Shown piece by piece: positions 1-8,466 of a DNA stretch of 64,000 bases. The notes under the pieces were generated by a model. It was not told the DNA's origin. It worked only from the letters and a program-made list of their open reading frames with translations, and made no database searches. A program made the translations under genes and the position numbers. How positions within the stretch are numbered: position 1 is the stretch's first letter; every line of letters starts with the position of its first letter. Source of the DNA: Marinococcus luteus_A (GTDB taxonomy: Bacteria > Bacillota > Bacilli > Bacillales > Marinococcaceae); NCBI RefSeq assembly GCF_034497705.1, contig NZ_JAXRUV010000007.1, positions 108,932-172,931 of the forward strand. The letters run 5' to 3'.

Positions 1-199
1 AGGTTTTGATGACGTCCCGGAGGCGGAGGCTCTTTCCTATCCTGCTTTAACTACAGTTTCCTCCTACCCAAAAGAAATAGGAGCCCGGGCTGCTGCCTTA
101 TTGAAAGAGCAGCTTGAAAACGATGAAAGAGACAGAAAAAGGATCATTCTTGAACCAGAGTTAATCGTGAGAAAATCAACATTTCCACTCACAAAATAA
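1..199 (+). CDS. LacI-family transcriptional regulator, C-terminal fragment
   Basis: The open frame enters from the left edge and ends at TAA 197-199, giving the last 65 residues of a protein. The segment GFDDVPEAEALSYPALTTV is the classic end of the sugar-binding core of LacI/PurR regulators. It is followed by the helix and final strand (RIILEPELIVRKST) typical of that family. The DNA-binding domain lies outside the window, so ligand and targets cannot be read. It is convergent with the next gene and shares a terminator with it. Confidence 0.85.
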   Translation, partial: GFDDVPEAEALSYPALTTVSSYPKEIGARAAALLKEQLENDERDRKRIILEPELIVRKSTFPLTK

Positions 200-200
200 A

Positions 201-225
201 AACGGCTTCTCATGGAGAAGTCGTT
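201..225. terminator. Bidirectional terminator between lacI-like gene and aroK
   Basis: An 11-bp stem (201-211 with 215-225, one G-U pair) closes on an ATG loop. A-rich and T-rich flanks suit both converging genes. Confidence 0.7.
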
Positions 226-767
226 TAATCGTACATATCCCAGGCCATTTTTAATGAATCTGTTAAATAATCAGCTACATCTTCCGCCGGTAGCTGGTCG
301 ATGGTGATTTTAGAATTATGATCGGCATAAGTACCCTGCCGCTTATAAAATAATTCTTCTATTTCTTCGATGCTCTTTCCCTGCAGGACCGGTCGGTTGC
401 CCATTATGAGGTGCAGCCTTTCTTTCCAAGAGTCCCAGGACATATCTAAATAAAAAACAGTGCAGTTGTTCAGGCAGAGGTTGCGAATTTCTTCCTGCAT
501 AAAAGCACCACCACCTAAAGAAATCACCTTTAAGCTTTGCGTGGAATACTTGCGGACCAACTCTTTTTCCTTCTCCCGAAAAGCGGGTTCTCCGATTAAT
601 TTAAATACTTCAGGAACAGGCATGCCATATTCCTTTTCTATCTCTTCGTCGATATCAACAAAGCTTCTGTAAAGCTTCTTAGCTACTAATCTTCCGACAG
701 TAGTTTTCCCCACTCCCATAAAGCCGATAAACACTATGCTTTTTTCTCGTAAAGATCGCTCTGTCAT
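225..767 (-). CDS. aroK: Shikimate kinase
   Basis: ATP-dependent phosphorylation of shikimate to shikimate-3-phosphate, in the cytoplasmic chorismate pathway. The 180-residue product has the family's usual length. It carries a P-loop GFMGVGKT (residues 15-22), the shikimate-binding Asp pair in VDIDEE (38, 40), Arg64, the GGG loop (85-87), the lid Arg in NRP (125) and a late Arg (143). It lies downstream of the membrane-protein gene on the same strand but has its own promoter-like sequence. A type I 3-dehydroquinate dehydratase gene lies 7 kb away, so two shikimate-pathway steps flank the catabolic cluster. Confidence 0.93.
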   Translation of the reverse strand: MTERSLREKSIVFIGFMGVGKTTVGRLVAKKLYRSFVDIDEEIEKEYGMPVPEVFKLIGEPAFREKEKELVRKYSTQSLKVISLGGGAFMQEEIRNLCLNNCTVFYLDMSWDSWKERLHLIMGNRPVLQGKSIEEIEELFYKRQGTYADHNSKITIDQLPAEDVADYLTDSLKMAWDMYD

Positions 768-813
768 AATATCTGCACTCTTTCGTATTGAATTCGTTTT
801 AAAATGTACCGCG

Positions 814-843
814 ATTATAATACATGTTTGCTGTCACTTACAA
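814..843 (-). promoter_or_regulatory. Predicted sigma-A promoter of aroK
   Basis: On the minus strand TTGTAA (843-838) is followed after 18 bp by a perfect TATAAT (819-814), about 45 bp before the aroK start. Confidence 0.6.
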
Positions 844-848
844 CTATA

Positions 849-2198
849 TCATATAAACAACTGTAAGCAGTAAGCAATGACGACAGTAAAAAGAATATAG
901 CCCGAAGCAAACGGCAGGTTCCAAAGGCCTAATCGGTAAGGGTTAACATTTAAATAATTTCCTACTAGTGACACCGAAATGTTAAAGGGACTGTACATAA
1001 CCGGACTTAAACTGGTTACTATTAATACTAAAGCTAAAGGGACAGGGCTTAAATCCGGCAGAGATGGAGCGATAATTTCTGAGAGGAGAATTACCGAAAC
1101 TAGCGGGTGAAAGCCTACAAAACTTGAAACGATGAAATAAAGGCCTATCGCCAAATAGAAATAAAATACCTGGTCATGCAGAGCGGTAAAGGCGTGCTGC
1201 AACGTATCAAAAACAGGGGTTTCTGCAAGCATCTGAACAAATAAACCGGCACTTAAAAACATAAAAAAGAAATTGGACATGCCTCTGGTGCGGTTCTGCC
1301 ATTGTTTTACGGCAAAAATGGTATATCTTCGCAGCCTTCGAATAATTATTGACCAAAAAAAAGATATAGGAGCAATGAATAAAACTAAAGTAAACAAGTA
1401 ATCATAACCAGTCCACCCGCTTGTAATACTTACACAGGAAACCAACAGAGCCAGTAAAAGTATTAAACTAAAAATCTTTCGCCGAATGAGAGAAGCGGAG
1501 GATGAACTTTCCTGGCTCTGAGGAAAAGTAACAGAAGGAAATTTAAGAGATGAAGCAGCAATATCAAATACGATTACGACCATTACAATGGAAGCAATGG
1601 CTGGAAATACATGAATATATTCCTGGCCAGTTATGTTTAAAGCTGTAATCACCATAATTTCCAGCGGGCTCCATGCAAGGCACAAGGCGTAAGCTCGCAG
1701 TAAGTTTTGGGTATAGAACTTGCTTTTTACACGTTTCGAGGTATTTTTAAAAGTGCCATCAAGTGTACGCATCAAAACAGAAAAAGTAGCTATGTTTAAA
1801 AATAATCCAAGCACATGGCACACAAAGAAACTCCGCTTATATAACTGCTTTATGTTTTTAACGCTCTGCTCAATAAATTTTCGGAGATTTCTATCGTATT
1901 TGCCCACCTGTATTAAGGAATTCAGGAAAGGGAGCATGTAAAAAAATGCGAGAATACTCATCATCGTCGTAAATGAGGAAAAATAAGCATTTAAGGAGAG
2001 GTCATTTAATATAAACAACAGTGTTCCAATAGTGTAGAAAATGAGTCCGGAATAAAAAAATAAACCTCGGGCATAGAAAAACGAAAGCAAAATAACAATA
2101 TTGGCAAGAACGCCTAAAATAATAACTTCGCCCGATATATCAACAAATTGAAAGGCAATGTAAAGAATCACTAATAGTGTATAAGTGACAAGGCGCAT
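849..2198 (-). CDS. Polytopic membrane protein, possible transporter
   Basis: A 449-residue protein made mostly of hydrophobic segments (roughly ten to twelve), with a basic cytoplasmic stretch near residues 100-125 and another near 230-240. The segment around residues 170-190 (Leu/Trp-rich, then SPLEIMV) and the closing SPxMYSPFNISVSLVG segment recall re-entrant loops of ion-transporter-superfamily permeases, but I do not recognise the family with confidence. The start follows an AAGGGG site. It is divergent from the ALDH operon, and the shared 167-bp region carries the regulon's operators and a cre site. Inference: it may import the substrate of that pathway. Confidence 0.55.
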   Translation of the reverse strand: MRLVTYTLLVILYIAFQFVDISGEVIILGVLANIVILLSFFYARGLFFYSGLIFYTIGTLLFILNDLSLNAYFSSFTTMMSILAFFYMLPFLNSLIQVGKYDRNLRKFIEQSVKNIKQLYKRSFFVCHVLGLFLNIATFSVLMRTLDGTFKNTSKRVKSKFYTQNLLRAYALCLAWSPLEIMVITALNITGQEYIHVFPAIASIVMVVIVFDIAASSLKFPSVTFPQSQESSSSASLIRRKIFSLILLLALLVSCVSITSGWTGYDYLFTLVLFIAPISFFWSIIIRRLRRYTIFAVKQWQNRTRGMSNFFFMFLSAGLFVQMLAETPVFDTLQHAFTALHDQVFYFYLAIGLYFIVSSFVGFHPLVSVILLSEIIAPSLPDLSPVPLALVLIVTSLSPVMYSPFNISVSLVGNYLNVNPYRLGLWNLPFASGYILFTVVIAYCLQLFI

Positions 2199-2260
2199 GA
2201 GTAGATCCCCTTTTAAGCTTAAAAAATGGTTGATGTTTTAATATATCTATCGTATCATAA

Positions 2261-2275
2261 TGATAACGTTTACAA
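2261..2275 (-). promoter_or_regulatory. cre site (CcpA) upstream of the ALDH operon
   Basis: Read on the minus strand, TTGTAAACGTTATCA matches the cre consensus WTGNAANCGNWNNCW at every defined position. It lies just upstream of a TATAAT (2278-2283), so CcpA would act at this promoter and possibly on the divergent membrane-protein gene. Confidence 0.75.
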
Positions 2276-2285
2276 ATTATAATTT

Positions 2286-2297
2286 TAGATCGATCTA
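2286..2297. promoter_or_regulatory. Operator copy 1 of the GntR regulon
   Basis: Perfect 12-bp palindrome TAGATCGATCTA immediately downstream of the TATAAT at 2278-2283. It shares its core with three longer copies at 2330, 6588 and 9152. Assignment to the GntR regulator is by context. Confidence 0.7.
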
Positions 2298-2301
2298 TAC
2301 T

Positions 2302-2320
2302 AACAGCGAAAGCTGTTTTT
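2302..2320 (+). promoter_or_regulatory. Small hairpin in the ALDH 5' leader
   Basis: Stem AACAGC/GCTGTT (2302-2307 with 2312-2317) closes a GAAA tetraloop and is followed by a short T run. It lies between two operator copies. It could be a weak terminator/attenuator or an mRNA-stabilising hairpin. Confidence 0.45.
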
Positions 2321-2329
2321 AAATAAATG

Positions 2330-2351
2330 TTTATTAGATCGATCTAATAAA
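2330..2351. promoter_or_regulatory. Operator copy 2 of the GntR regulon
   Basis: A perfect 22-bp palindrome built around ATTAGATCGATCTAAT, ending just before the ALDH ribosome binding site. Together with copy 1 it makes a double operator flanking the transcription start region. Confidence 0.75.
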
Positions 2352-2365
2352 ACGAGGTGAAAGAA

Positions 2366-3805
2366 ATGCAGGAACTATTAGCTCAGCCTTTTGTTGAGAA
2401 CCGTTGGTTGAAGGACGAAACTACAAAAGAACCGATTTATAACCCTTACAATGGAAAAAGTATTGGAAGCCAATATACCGCAAGTCTCGAAGATGTTGAA
2501 AAAGCTCTACAGGCAGCTTATAAAGACAAAAAAGCAATTGGATCTATTCCTTCTGGTAAGCGGGCGAAAATTTTAAAAGCAGCCGCACTACTGCTTGAAG
2601 ATGAGAAGGAAACGTTCGCCAAACTAATTGCTGAAGAACTGGGCAAGCCTCTTAAAAATACTAGAGATGAAGTTTCTCGTTCGATTGAGACGCTGGAACT
2701 GTCAGGAGAAGAAGCGAAACGGATGCACGGGGAAACTATACCAGGGGATGCATCAGAACGTGGAACGACGGCCATGGCATCTACGTACCGTGTGCCGGTA
2801 GGGGTCATCGCCGCTATTACGCCATTTAACGCTCCGCTCAACCTCGTTTGCCATAAAATTGGCCCAGCGTTCGCCGGGGGAAACGTCACTATTTTAAAGC
2901 CCGCTCCCCAGACAGCGTTGATTGCTACAGCGTTGTTAGATTTGATGCTCCGGGCAGGACTCCCGGAAAACGCGGTTCATATGCTTTTAGGCGGTGTCGA
3001 AATTGGGCAGAAAATTGTGCAGGATGATCGGGTAAATGTTATTTCCTTCACAGGAGGGACTAAAGCGAGTAAAAATATTTGCGATACAGCGGGAATGAAA
3101 AAGGTTCTGCTTGAACTTGGAGGCAATGCGGCTACGATTGTCCATCATGACGCTGATATCCAGGAAGCTGCAAAAATGAGTGCTAAAACCGGTAATAGTA
3201 ACTCTGGTCAAAGCTGTATTTCAGTCCAGCGGATTTATGTGCACCGTTCGGCGATGAATGAATTTTCAGAATCGTTGAAAACGAATGTTGAACAGCTTCA
3301 ATTAGGAGATCCGTTAGACGCTGCTACTGACATAGGCTCCTTAGTAGATGAAAATGCTGCAAACCGGGTGAAATCCTGGATAGATGAAGCTGTAGATGGA
3401 GGGGCAGAACTTTTAACGGGGGGAGTGCAGTACGGAGCTACGATTACTCCAACTGTGCTGGTGAATCCTAAGCATGAAGATAAAGTGGTATGTGAAGAAG
3501 TTTTCGGACCGCTTATAAGCGTTATTCCTTATGATGATATCGATGAAGCAATTACATGGGCCAACGACTCTGAGTTTGGTCTTCAAACAGGGGTGTTTAC
3601 TAAAAATATCGATCTTGCTTATAAGGTTGCCCATCAAATTGAAGCTGGAGGCGTAATTATCAATGGGACCTCGAATTTCCGACTGGATCACTGGCCATAC
3701 GGTGGCGTGAAAAACAGCGGCATTGGAAGGGAAGGTCCAAGGTTTGCCATAGAAGAAATGACTGAAATGAAGATGGTGGTCCTGCGTCTGCCCGCCAATG
3801 AATAA
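2366..3805 (+). CDS. NAD(P)-dependent aldehyde dehydrogenase
   Basis: Oxidises an aldehyde to the acid (or acyl-CoA) with NAD(P). The 479-residue product has the complete ALDH set: ITPFN with Asn155, KPAP with Lys178, the FTGGTKAS cofactor loop, the general base in LELGG (Glu250) and the nucleophile in NSGQSC (Cys284). It resembles the lactaldehyde/non-phosphorylating GAPDH side of the superfamily. ATG 2366 is chosen because it sits 5 bases after GAGGTGA; a GTG at 2357 lies inside that site. It is the first gene of ALDH-ADH-ThDP enzyme and stands behind two operators and a cre site. The substrate is unknown. Confidence 0.9.
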   Translation: MQELLAQPFVENRWLKDETTKEPIYNPYNGKSIGSQYTASLEDVEKALQAAYKDKKAIGSIPSGKRAKILKAAALLLEDEKETFAKLIAEELGKPLKNTRDEVSRSIETLELSGEEAKRMHGETIPGDASERGTTAMASTYRVPVGVIAAITPFNAPLNLVCHKIGPAFAGGNVTILKPAPQTALIATALLDLMLRAGLPENAVHMLLGGVEIGQKIVQDDRVNVISFTGGTKASKNICDTAGMKKVLLELGGNAATIVHHDADIQEAAKMSAKTGNSNSGQSCISVQRIYVHRSAMNEFSESLKTNVEQLQLGDPLDAATDIGSLVDENAANRVKSWIDEAVDGGAELLTGGVQYGATITPTVLVNPKHEDKVVCEEVFGPLISVIPYDDIDEAITWANDSEFGLQTGVFTKNIDLAYKVAHQIEAGGVIINGTSNFRLDHWPYGGVKNSGIGREGPRFAIEEMTEMKMVVLRLPANE

Positions 3806-3831
3806 AGAAGATATGGAGTGGAGGTGCAAGT

Positions 3832-4824
3832 ATGAATGGTTTAACATTGGAAAGTCCTTCCCGGTTAAAAATAGTAGAAAAGGATCAAGAGATTTTACAT
3901 GAAAATGATGTGCGCCTGAAAATTATTTACGGAGGCATCTGTGGTTCGGATCTTAGTGTGTATAACGGTAAACTGCCGCACGCTGATTATCCGGTTCGCC
4001 CAGGCCATGAAATTTTAGGAATTATTAAAGAGACAGGCACGAAAAGTCCCTACTCCGCAGGAGAACGTGTAATCGTGCAGCCTAATACGTATTGCGGCGA
4101 ATGTGAATATTGTCTGCAGGGGAAAACCAATATATGCCCATATAAAAAATCTCTTGGGATCAATGCGGACGGTGGATTTGCGGAGGAAGTAGTCATTGAC
4201 AGTAAATATGTAATGTCTGTAGACCACGGCATTACTGATAAACGGGCTATACTGATTGAACCTCTAGCAGTAATTGTTCATGCTTTAAAAAAAGTGACAA
4301 TAAACGAAAAGAAAAAGGTAGCTGTCATAGGCTGTGGAACAGAAGGAATGCTCGCACTTGCTTTAGCCGATTATCTGGGAGGAAATGTAAGCGCTGTTGA
4401 TATTAATGAAGACAAGCTTCGCAAAGTGAAGAATAATTATGAAGCGGTTAAAGTAAACTATCCCGAAGAGGTTAAAAATAATTATTTCGATATTGTTATC
4501 GAAGCGGCAGGGGCAAAATCGTCGTTTGAACAAAGTATAGATATTGTTAAGCCTGGGGGTGAAATCGTTTGCGTAGGCATGACTCCTGAAGCGCAACTGT
4601 CCGTTACAACACTTGTGCGCAAAGAAATAACCCTGTACGGTTCCATTATTTATAATGTGCCTGGGGATTTTACGCAAACGATGGAATATCTCAAAGTCTC
4701 AGCCTTGAACGTAGAACCGGTGATTTCCAAAATATTTCCTTTTCATGATTATCAGCAGGCTTATGACGAAGCTCTTTCAGGAAAACAAGGGAAAATAATT
4801 CTTCAATTCGGGGAGGAAAAATAA
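3832..4824 (+). CDS. Zinc-dependent alcohol/polyol dehydrogenase (MDR family)
   Basis: Medium-chain dehydrogenase of 330 residues. Visible are the catalytic-zinc ligands Cys37 (GGICGSD), His59-Glu60 (PGHE) and Glu143, four structural-zinc cysteines (88, 91, 94, 102) and the Rossmann motif GCGTEG (167-172). The sorbitol/threonine-dehydrogenase type fits oxidation of a secondary alcohol on a polyol or cyclitol, or reduction of the keto form. The start follows GGAGGTG. The next gene begins 2 bases after its stop, so the two are translationally linked. Substrate not determinable from sequence. Confidence 0.88.
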   Translation: MNGLTLESPSRLKIVEKDQEILHENDVRLKIIYGGICGSDLSVYNGKLPHADYPVRPGHEILGIIKETGTKSPYSAGERVIVQPNTYCGECEYCLQGKTNICPYKKSLGINADGGFAEEVVIDSKYVMSVDHGITDKRAILIEPLAVIVHALKKVTINEKKKVAVIGCGTEGMLALALADYLGGNVSAVDINEDKLRKVKNNYEAVKVNYPEEVKNNYFDIVIEAAGAKSSFEQSIDIVKPGGEIVCVGMTPEAQLSVTTLVRKEITLYGSIIYNVPGDFTQTMEYLKVSALNVEPVISKIFPFHDYQQAYDEALSGKQGKIILQFGEEK

Positions 4825-4825
4825 A

Positions 4826-6583
4826 ATGAAAAAATTAGTTTCTAATCTGTTAGCTAATTATCTGGAAACCCGCGGAGTTGAACACGTATTTGGCTTATGC
4901 GGACATACAAATATCGCAGTACTGGCTGAACTCGAGAAAACATCGGTGAAATTCGTGAATGTTCGTCATGAACAAATTGCTGCTCATATGGCAGACGGCT
5001 ATGCCCGTGCGAAGAACGAGACTTCTGTTTTATTAAGCCATGTAGGGCCAGGACTTACCAACGCCTCTACCGGAGTAGCAAATGCTGCTCTGGATTCGAT
5101 TCCAATGGTTGTTATTGCAGGAGATGTACCTTCTCATTATTATGGAAAGCATCCGCACCAGGAAATGAATATGCATGCCGATGCTTCTCAATATGAAGTT
5201 TACCGTCCATTTGTTAAAAGAGCCTGGAGAGTGGATCGTGAGGACTTGTTCCCGGAAATTCTAGAGAAAGCTTTTCAGTTGGCAGAAAGCGGCAATCCCG
5301 GTCCGGTTTTAGTATCTGTACCGATGGATATGTTTTCTAAAGAAATTGACGAGTCTTTATTTGAACAGCAAAAGCGCCATACGAAAAAACTTCAGAAGCC
5401 TTCTTTGGATGAAAATACAGCAAGAGAAATTGTGCAGAAACTAACCCAGGCAGAACAGCCGTTGCTCCACGTTGGCGGCGGCATCATGCTCGCCGATGCC
5501 TCAGATGAACTTCGGGAGTTTGCTAATCATTTAGGCCTGCCAGTTTCCCATTCTTTGATGGGTAAAGGCGCTATGTCAGACGATGACGATTTAACACTTG
5601 GCATGACCGGCTTCTGGGGAACACAATTTATTAATGATAAAACCAGAAATGCAGATTGGATCATGGCTCTTGGCACGAGGTTTGCTGAAGCTGACAGCAG
5701 TTCCTGGGAAAAAGAGTACACGTTCCAGTTTCCTCCAACAAAGTTGATACACATCGACATTGATTCTTCAGAAATTGGGCGCAACTATCCGGTGGAAATT
5801 GGTGCAGTAGCTGATCTCAAACAAGCATTGCAGACATTAATTAAAGCAGCGAAGGAAGAGCTGCCGGAAGGTAAAGAAAACACCGAATTGAAAAAAGAGA
5901 TTAAAGAGTATAAACGTTCATTTAACGAAGCTAATCAAAAACTCGTAGAGGATGATAGTTTTCCAATGGTCCCTCAGCGGATTTTAGCTGAAGTGAGAAA
6001 CGTGGTACCTAAAGATGGTTTTATTACCACAGATGTAGGATGGAACAAGAACGGTATGGGTCAGCAGTTCCCAATCTACAAAGCCGGGTCGGTATTAACC
6101 CCAGGAGGTTATGCCACGATGGGCTTCGGTGCGCCAGCTGCGTTAGGAGCGAAGGTGGCAGCTCCGGACAAAAAAGTTATCTCTCTCGTAGGAGACGGAG
6201 GTTTTGGTCAAAACCCTGCACTTATGGCTACAGCAGTGGAAGAGAATATTCCGGTGGTATGGGTAGTAATGAACAATTCTTCATACGGAACGATAGCAGG
6301 ATTGGAAAAGGCACATTTTGGCACTACCTATGGAACCGTTTTCGAGCGTGACGGGGAAAGTTACACTCCTGATTATGCAGCAATAGCCCGGGGATACGGG
6401 GTAGAAGGAATTAAAATTGAAAAAGCGGAAGAGTTCAAACCGGCTCTGGAGGAAGCGTTGGCCAGTGAAAAGCCTGTAGTCATTGATGTTGCTATGATTA
6501 ATGAACCAGTACCGACAGATGGACACTGGAATATAATGGATATTTATTCGCCCGGAAAAAAAGTTCACCATGAGGGTGTTTGA
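4826..6583 (+). CDS. Thiamine-diphosphate enzyme, acetolactate-synthase-like
   Basis: A 585-residue ThDP enzyme with the three usual domains: an N-terminal Pyr domain with the cofactor-activating Glu49 (RHEQIAAHMADGYAR), a central domain and a C-terminal PP domain with the GDGGF...NN metal/diphosphate motif (about residues 456-484). It lacks a partner small subunit and sits in a catabolic operon, so it is unlikely to be the biosynthetic IlvB. Related enzymes carboligate or decarboxylate 2-keto acids, and IolD hydrolyses a cyclic diketone. Which reaction occurs here is unknown. It is third in the operon after ALDH and ADH. Confidence 0.85.
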   Translation: MKKLVSNLLANYLETRGVEHVFGLCGHTNIAVLAELEKTSVKFVNVRHEQIAAHMADGYARAKNETSVLLSHVGPGLTNASTGVANAALDSIPMVVIAGDVPSHYYGKHPHQEMNMHADASQYEVYRPFVKRAWRVDREDLFPEILEKAFQLAESGNPGPVLVSVPMDMFSKEIDESLFEQQKRHTKKLQKPSLDENTAREIVQKLTQAEQPLLHVGGGIMLADASDELREFANHLGLPVSHSLMGKGAMSDDDDLTLGMTGFWGTQFINDKTRNADWIMALGTRFAEADSSSWEKEYTFQFPPTKLIHIDIDSSEIGRNYPVEIGAVADLKQALQTLIKAAKEELPEGKENTELKKEIKEYKRSFNEANQKLVEDDSFPMVPQRILAEVRNVVPKDGFITTDVGWNKNGMGQQFPIYKAGSVLTPGGYATMGFGAPAALGAKVAAPDKKVISLVGDGGFGQNPALMATAVEENIPVVWVVMNNSSYGTIAGLEKAHFGTTYGTVFERDGESYTPDYAAIARGYGVEGIKIEKAEEFKPALEEALASEKPVVIDVAMINEPVPTDGHWNIMDIYSPGKKVHHEGV

Positions 6584-6591
6584 ACTATAAA
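6564..6591 (+). promoter_or_regulatory. Predicted internal promoter overlapping operator 3
   Basis: TTCACC (6564-6569), 16 bp, then TATAAA (6586-6591). The -10 element runs into the palindrome at 6588, so a bound repressor would block it. Confidence 0.5.
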
Positions 6592-6609
6592 TTAGATCGA
6601 TCTAATTTA
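6588..6609. promoter_or_regulatory. Operator copy 3 of the GntR regulon
   Basis: A perfect 22-bp palindrome around ATTAGATCGATCTAAT lies in the 42-bp gap between the ThDP-enzyme stop and the TIM-barrel start. It implies separate control of the second half of the cluster. Confidence 0.75.
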
Positions 6610-6625
6610 ATGTAGGAGGCATAAA

Positions 6626-7453
6626 ATGGAGCCGAAGTTCTCTTTAGCACATTTAACAGCTTTAGAATATAGCCCACCGGAGCTGACATATTTAGCTGCA
6701 AAGGCCGGTTTTGATTATGTTAGCATGCGTCCTATTTATATGGGGCTGCCCGATGAGAAAAACTACGATTTAGCCAACAATCGGGAAATGTACAAAAAGA
6801 CTAAAAAAGCTTTACAGGAAACAGGCCTCGAACTTTTGGATATCGAATTGGCGAAAGTGGATAAAGGCATTGATTATAAAAATTATGAACCCGCCTTTGA
6901 AGTCGCAGCTGAACTTGGCGGTAAGCATGTATTAAGTAGTATATGGGTGGATGACGAAGACTTTGCTCTAGAGCAGTTTTCAAAGATATGTGATCTCGCA
7001 AATCAGTACAATTTAACTGTGGATTTGGAATATGTTCCGATAGCCAGCATAACGAACCTTTCAGAAACGGTAGAGATATTAAAAAAAGCTGATAAAAAAA
7101 ATACGGGTCTGATGATTGATGCCCATCATTTTTATAGAGCAGGAGATAAAGCGGAAGAATTAAGCGAGTTGCCAGGAGAGTGGTTTCATTACATGCATTT
7201 ATGTGATGCTCCGGGAGTCGAGCCTTCTTCTCAAGAGGAAATGACAAGGATTCTCCGGGAAGAAAGACCGTATGTTGGTGAAGGTGCCGCAGATATTTCC
7301 GGGCTGCTCCGGAATACGCCAAATGTACCGTATTCTCTGGAAATTCCTCATATCCGACGGGCAAAAGAATTGGGGTATGAAAAACACGCAAAAAAATGCT
7401 TGCAAACTGCTAAACAATACGTCAAAAATACTGTTTTTAGCGGCGAAAGCTAA
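6626..7453 (+). CDS. Xylose-isomerase-like TIM-barrel enzyme (sugar phosphate isomerase/epimerase family)
   Basis: A 275-residue AP-endonuclease-2/xylose-isomerase-like barrel. Candidate metal ligands are Glu135 (VDLEYVP), Asp165/His167 (MIDAHHF), His191 (HLCDAPG) and a late Glu in SLEIPH (about 250). The family includes IolE (2-keto-inositol dehydratase), 3-dehydroshikimate dehydratases, hydroxypyruvate isomerase and keto-sugar epimerases. The neighbouring dehydrogenase, ThDP enzyme and 3-dehydroquinate dehydratase make a dehydratase/isomerase on a keto-cyclitol or keto-acid plausible but unproven. Start ATG follows TAGGAGG. It has its own operator and promoter. Confidence 0.8.
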   Translation: MEPKFSLAHLTALEYSPPELTYLAAKAGFDYVSMRPIYMGLPDEKNYDLANNREMYKKTKKALQETGLELLDIELAKVDKGIDYKNYEPAFEVAAELGGKHVLSSIWVDDEDFALEQFSKICDLANQYNLTVDLEYVPIASITNLSETVEILKKADKKNTGLMIDAHHFYRAGDKAEELSELPGEWFHYMHLCDAPGVEPSSQEEMTRILREERPYVGEGAADISGLLRNTPNVPYSLEIPHIRRAKELGYEKHAKKCLQTAKQYVKNTVFSGES

Positions 7454-7496
7454 TATGCAGGGAATGGTAAAGAGTGATTCCCGAATTAATAATTCA

Positions 7497-7532
7497 GCCG
7501 GAGTGCAGCTAGCAGACACTCCGGCTTGTTTA
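7497..7532 (+). terminator. Intrinsic terminator after the TIM-barrel gene
   Basis: Nine-bp perfect stem GCCGGAGTG/CACTCCGGC (7497-7505 with 7517-7525) followed by TTGTTT. It separates the barrel gene from the next gene, which therefore needs its own promoter or read-through. Confidence 0.75.
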
Positions 7533-7602
7533 AATTGTGGGAACATTGATAGTAATGAAAATTACAATCGGCTACAATGGACAATAGAAGAAGGGGGTTT
7601 CT

Positions 7603-8367
7603 ATGTTGAAGGAATTAAAAGTGAGAAATACGTTGTTAACAAACGAACGTCCGTGTGTATGTGTTCCGCTTATAGGAATAAGTGAAAACGAGCTGCTTGA
7701 CGAAATAAAGCAAATTATTCAAAAAGAACCGGACCTGATTGAATGGCGGGCAGATTTTTTTGAAGATATTGGTAACTTTGAAAAAGTATTAGATGCCCTT
7801 GAACAGGTAAGAAAAGAAATTGGAGATATTCCTTTGCTGTTCACGATTCGTTCTATACACGAGGGTGGACAAAAGATCGAATTAAATGAAAATGATAAAA
7901 TTGAGTTGATAAAAAGAGTCTGTGCTACCCGCCACATAGATTTTATAGATTATGAATTAGAAAATAATAAAGAGCATATTGAAGAGGTCCGAAAAAATGC
8001 GGATAAAAATAATATAAAATTAATTTTGTCTTTTCACAACTTTCATCAAACGCCTAGCGAAGAGGAAATGCTGGCTAAGCTTCATAAAGCGGGTAATAAC
8101 AAAGCAGACATAGCTAAGCTGGCAGTGATGCCCAATAATATGACTGACGTTTTGGCTGTTTTGCAGGTGACAGAGAAAACAAATGATGAACTTGCTATTC
8201 CGGTGGTTACTATGGCTATGGGCTCTGACGGAGCAATAACTAGACTCGCTGGGTGGAAAACAGGCTCTTTGTTTACTTTCGGCATTGGGAAGGGAAGTTC
8301 AGCTCCAGGTCAGGTGCCAATTGAATTGATTAAAAGTATGGAAGCTCCTTTAAAGTCTAATAAATAA
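7603..8367 (+). CDS. aroD: Type I 3-dehydroquinate dehydratase
   Basis: Schiff-base enzyme converting 3-dehydroquinate to 3-dehydroshikimate. The 254-residue product shows EWRAD (Glu47, Arg49), catalytic His145 (SFHNF), the Schiff-base Lys172 (AKLAV), Arg214 (ITRLAG) and the closing SSAPGQ loop. The start follows GAAGGGGG. It sits between the TIM-barrel gene and the GntR gene of the catabolic regulon, so it may serve quinate-type degradation, ordinary aromatic biosynthesis, or both. No shikimate dehydrogenase is present in the window. Confidence 0.92.
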   Translation: MLKELKVRNTLLTNERPCVCVPLIGISENELLDEIKQIIQKEPDLIEWRADFFEDIGNFEKVLDALEQVRKEIGDIPLLFTIRSIHEGGQKIELNENDKIELIKRVCATRHIDFIDYELENNKEHIEEVRKNADKNNIKLILSFHNFHQTPSEEEMLAKLHKAGNNKADIAKLAVMPNNMTDVLAVLQVTEKTNDELAIPVVTMAMGSDGAITRLAGWKTGSLFTFGIGKGSSAPGQVPIELIKSMEAPLKSNK

Positions 8368-8370
8368 ATG

Positions 8371-8391
8371 AACCGGCGAAAGCCGGTTTTT
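8371..8391 (+). terminator. Terminator of aroD
   Basis: Stem AACCGGC/GCCGGTT (8371-8377 with 8382-8388), GAAA loop, then a T-rich run. Confidence 0.75.
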
Positions 8392-8392
8392 A

Positions 8393-8421
8393 TTGACTAA
8401 TAAAAAGATAGCGTTTACAAT
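8393..8421 (+). promoter_or_regulatory. Sigma-A promoter of the gntR-type gene
   Basis: TTGACT (8393-8398), exactly 17 bp, TACAAT (8416-8421). It starts right after the aroD terminator. Confidence 0.8.
8406..8420 (-). promoter_or_regulatory. cre site overlapping the gntR promoter
   Basis: On the minus strand TTGTAAACGCTATCT fits WTGNAANCGNWNNCW at all defined positions and overlaps the -10 element. It is nearly identical to the cre at 2261-2275. Confidence 0.75.
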
Positions 8422-8466
8422 TAAATAAATTGGTTAGCCCAATATTATTTTTTCGAGGGAGTATGA

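Noticed and set aside
460..672. Plus-strand frames opposite aroK and many similar antisense frames across the window
   Set aside because: They lie over well-supported genes in other frames, lack ribosome sites and show no family features.
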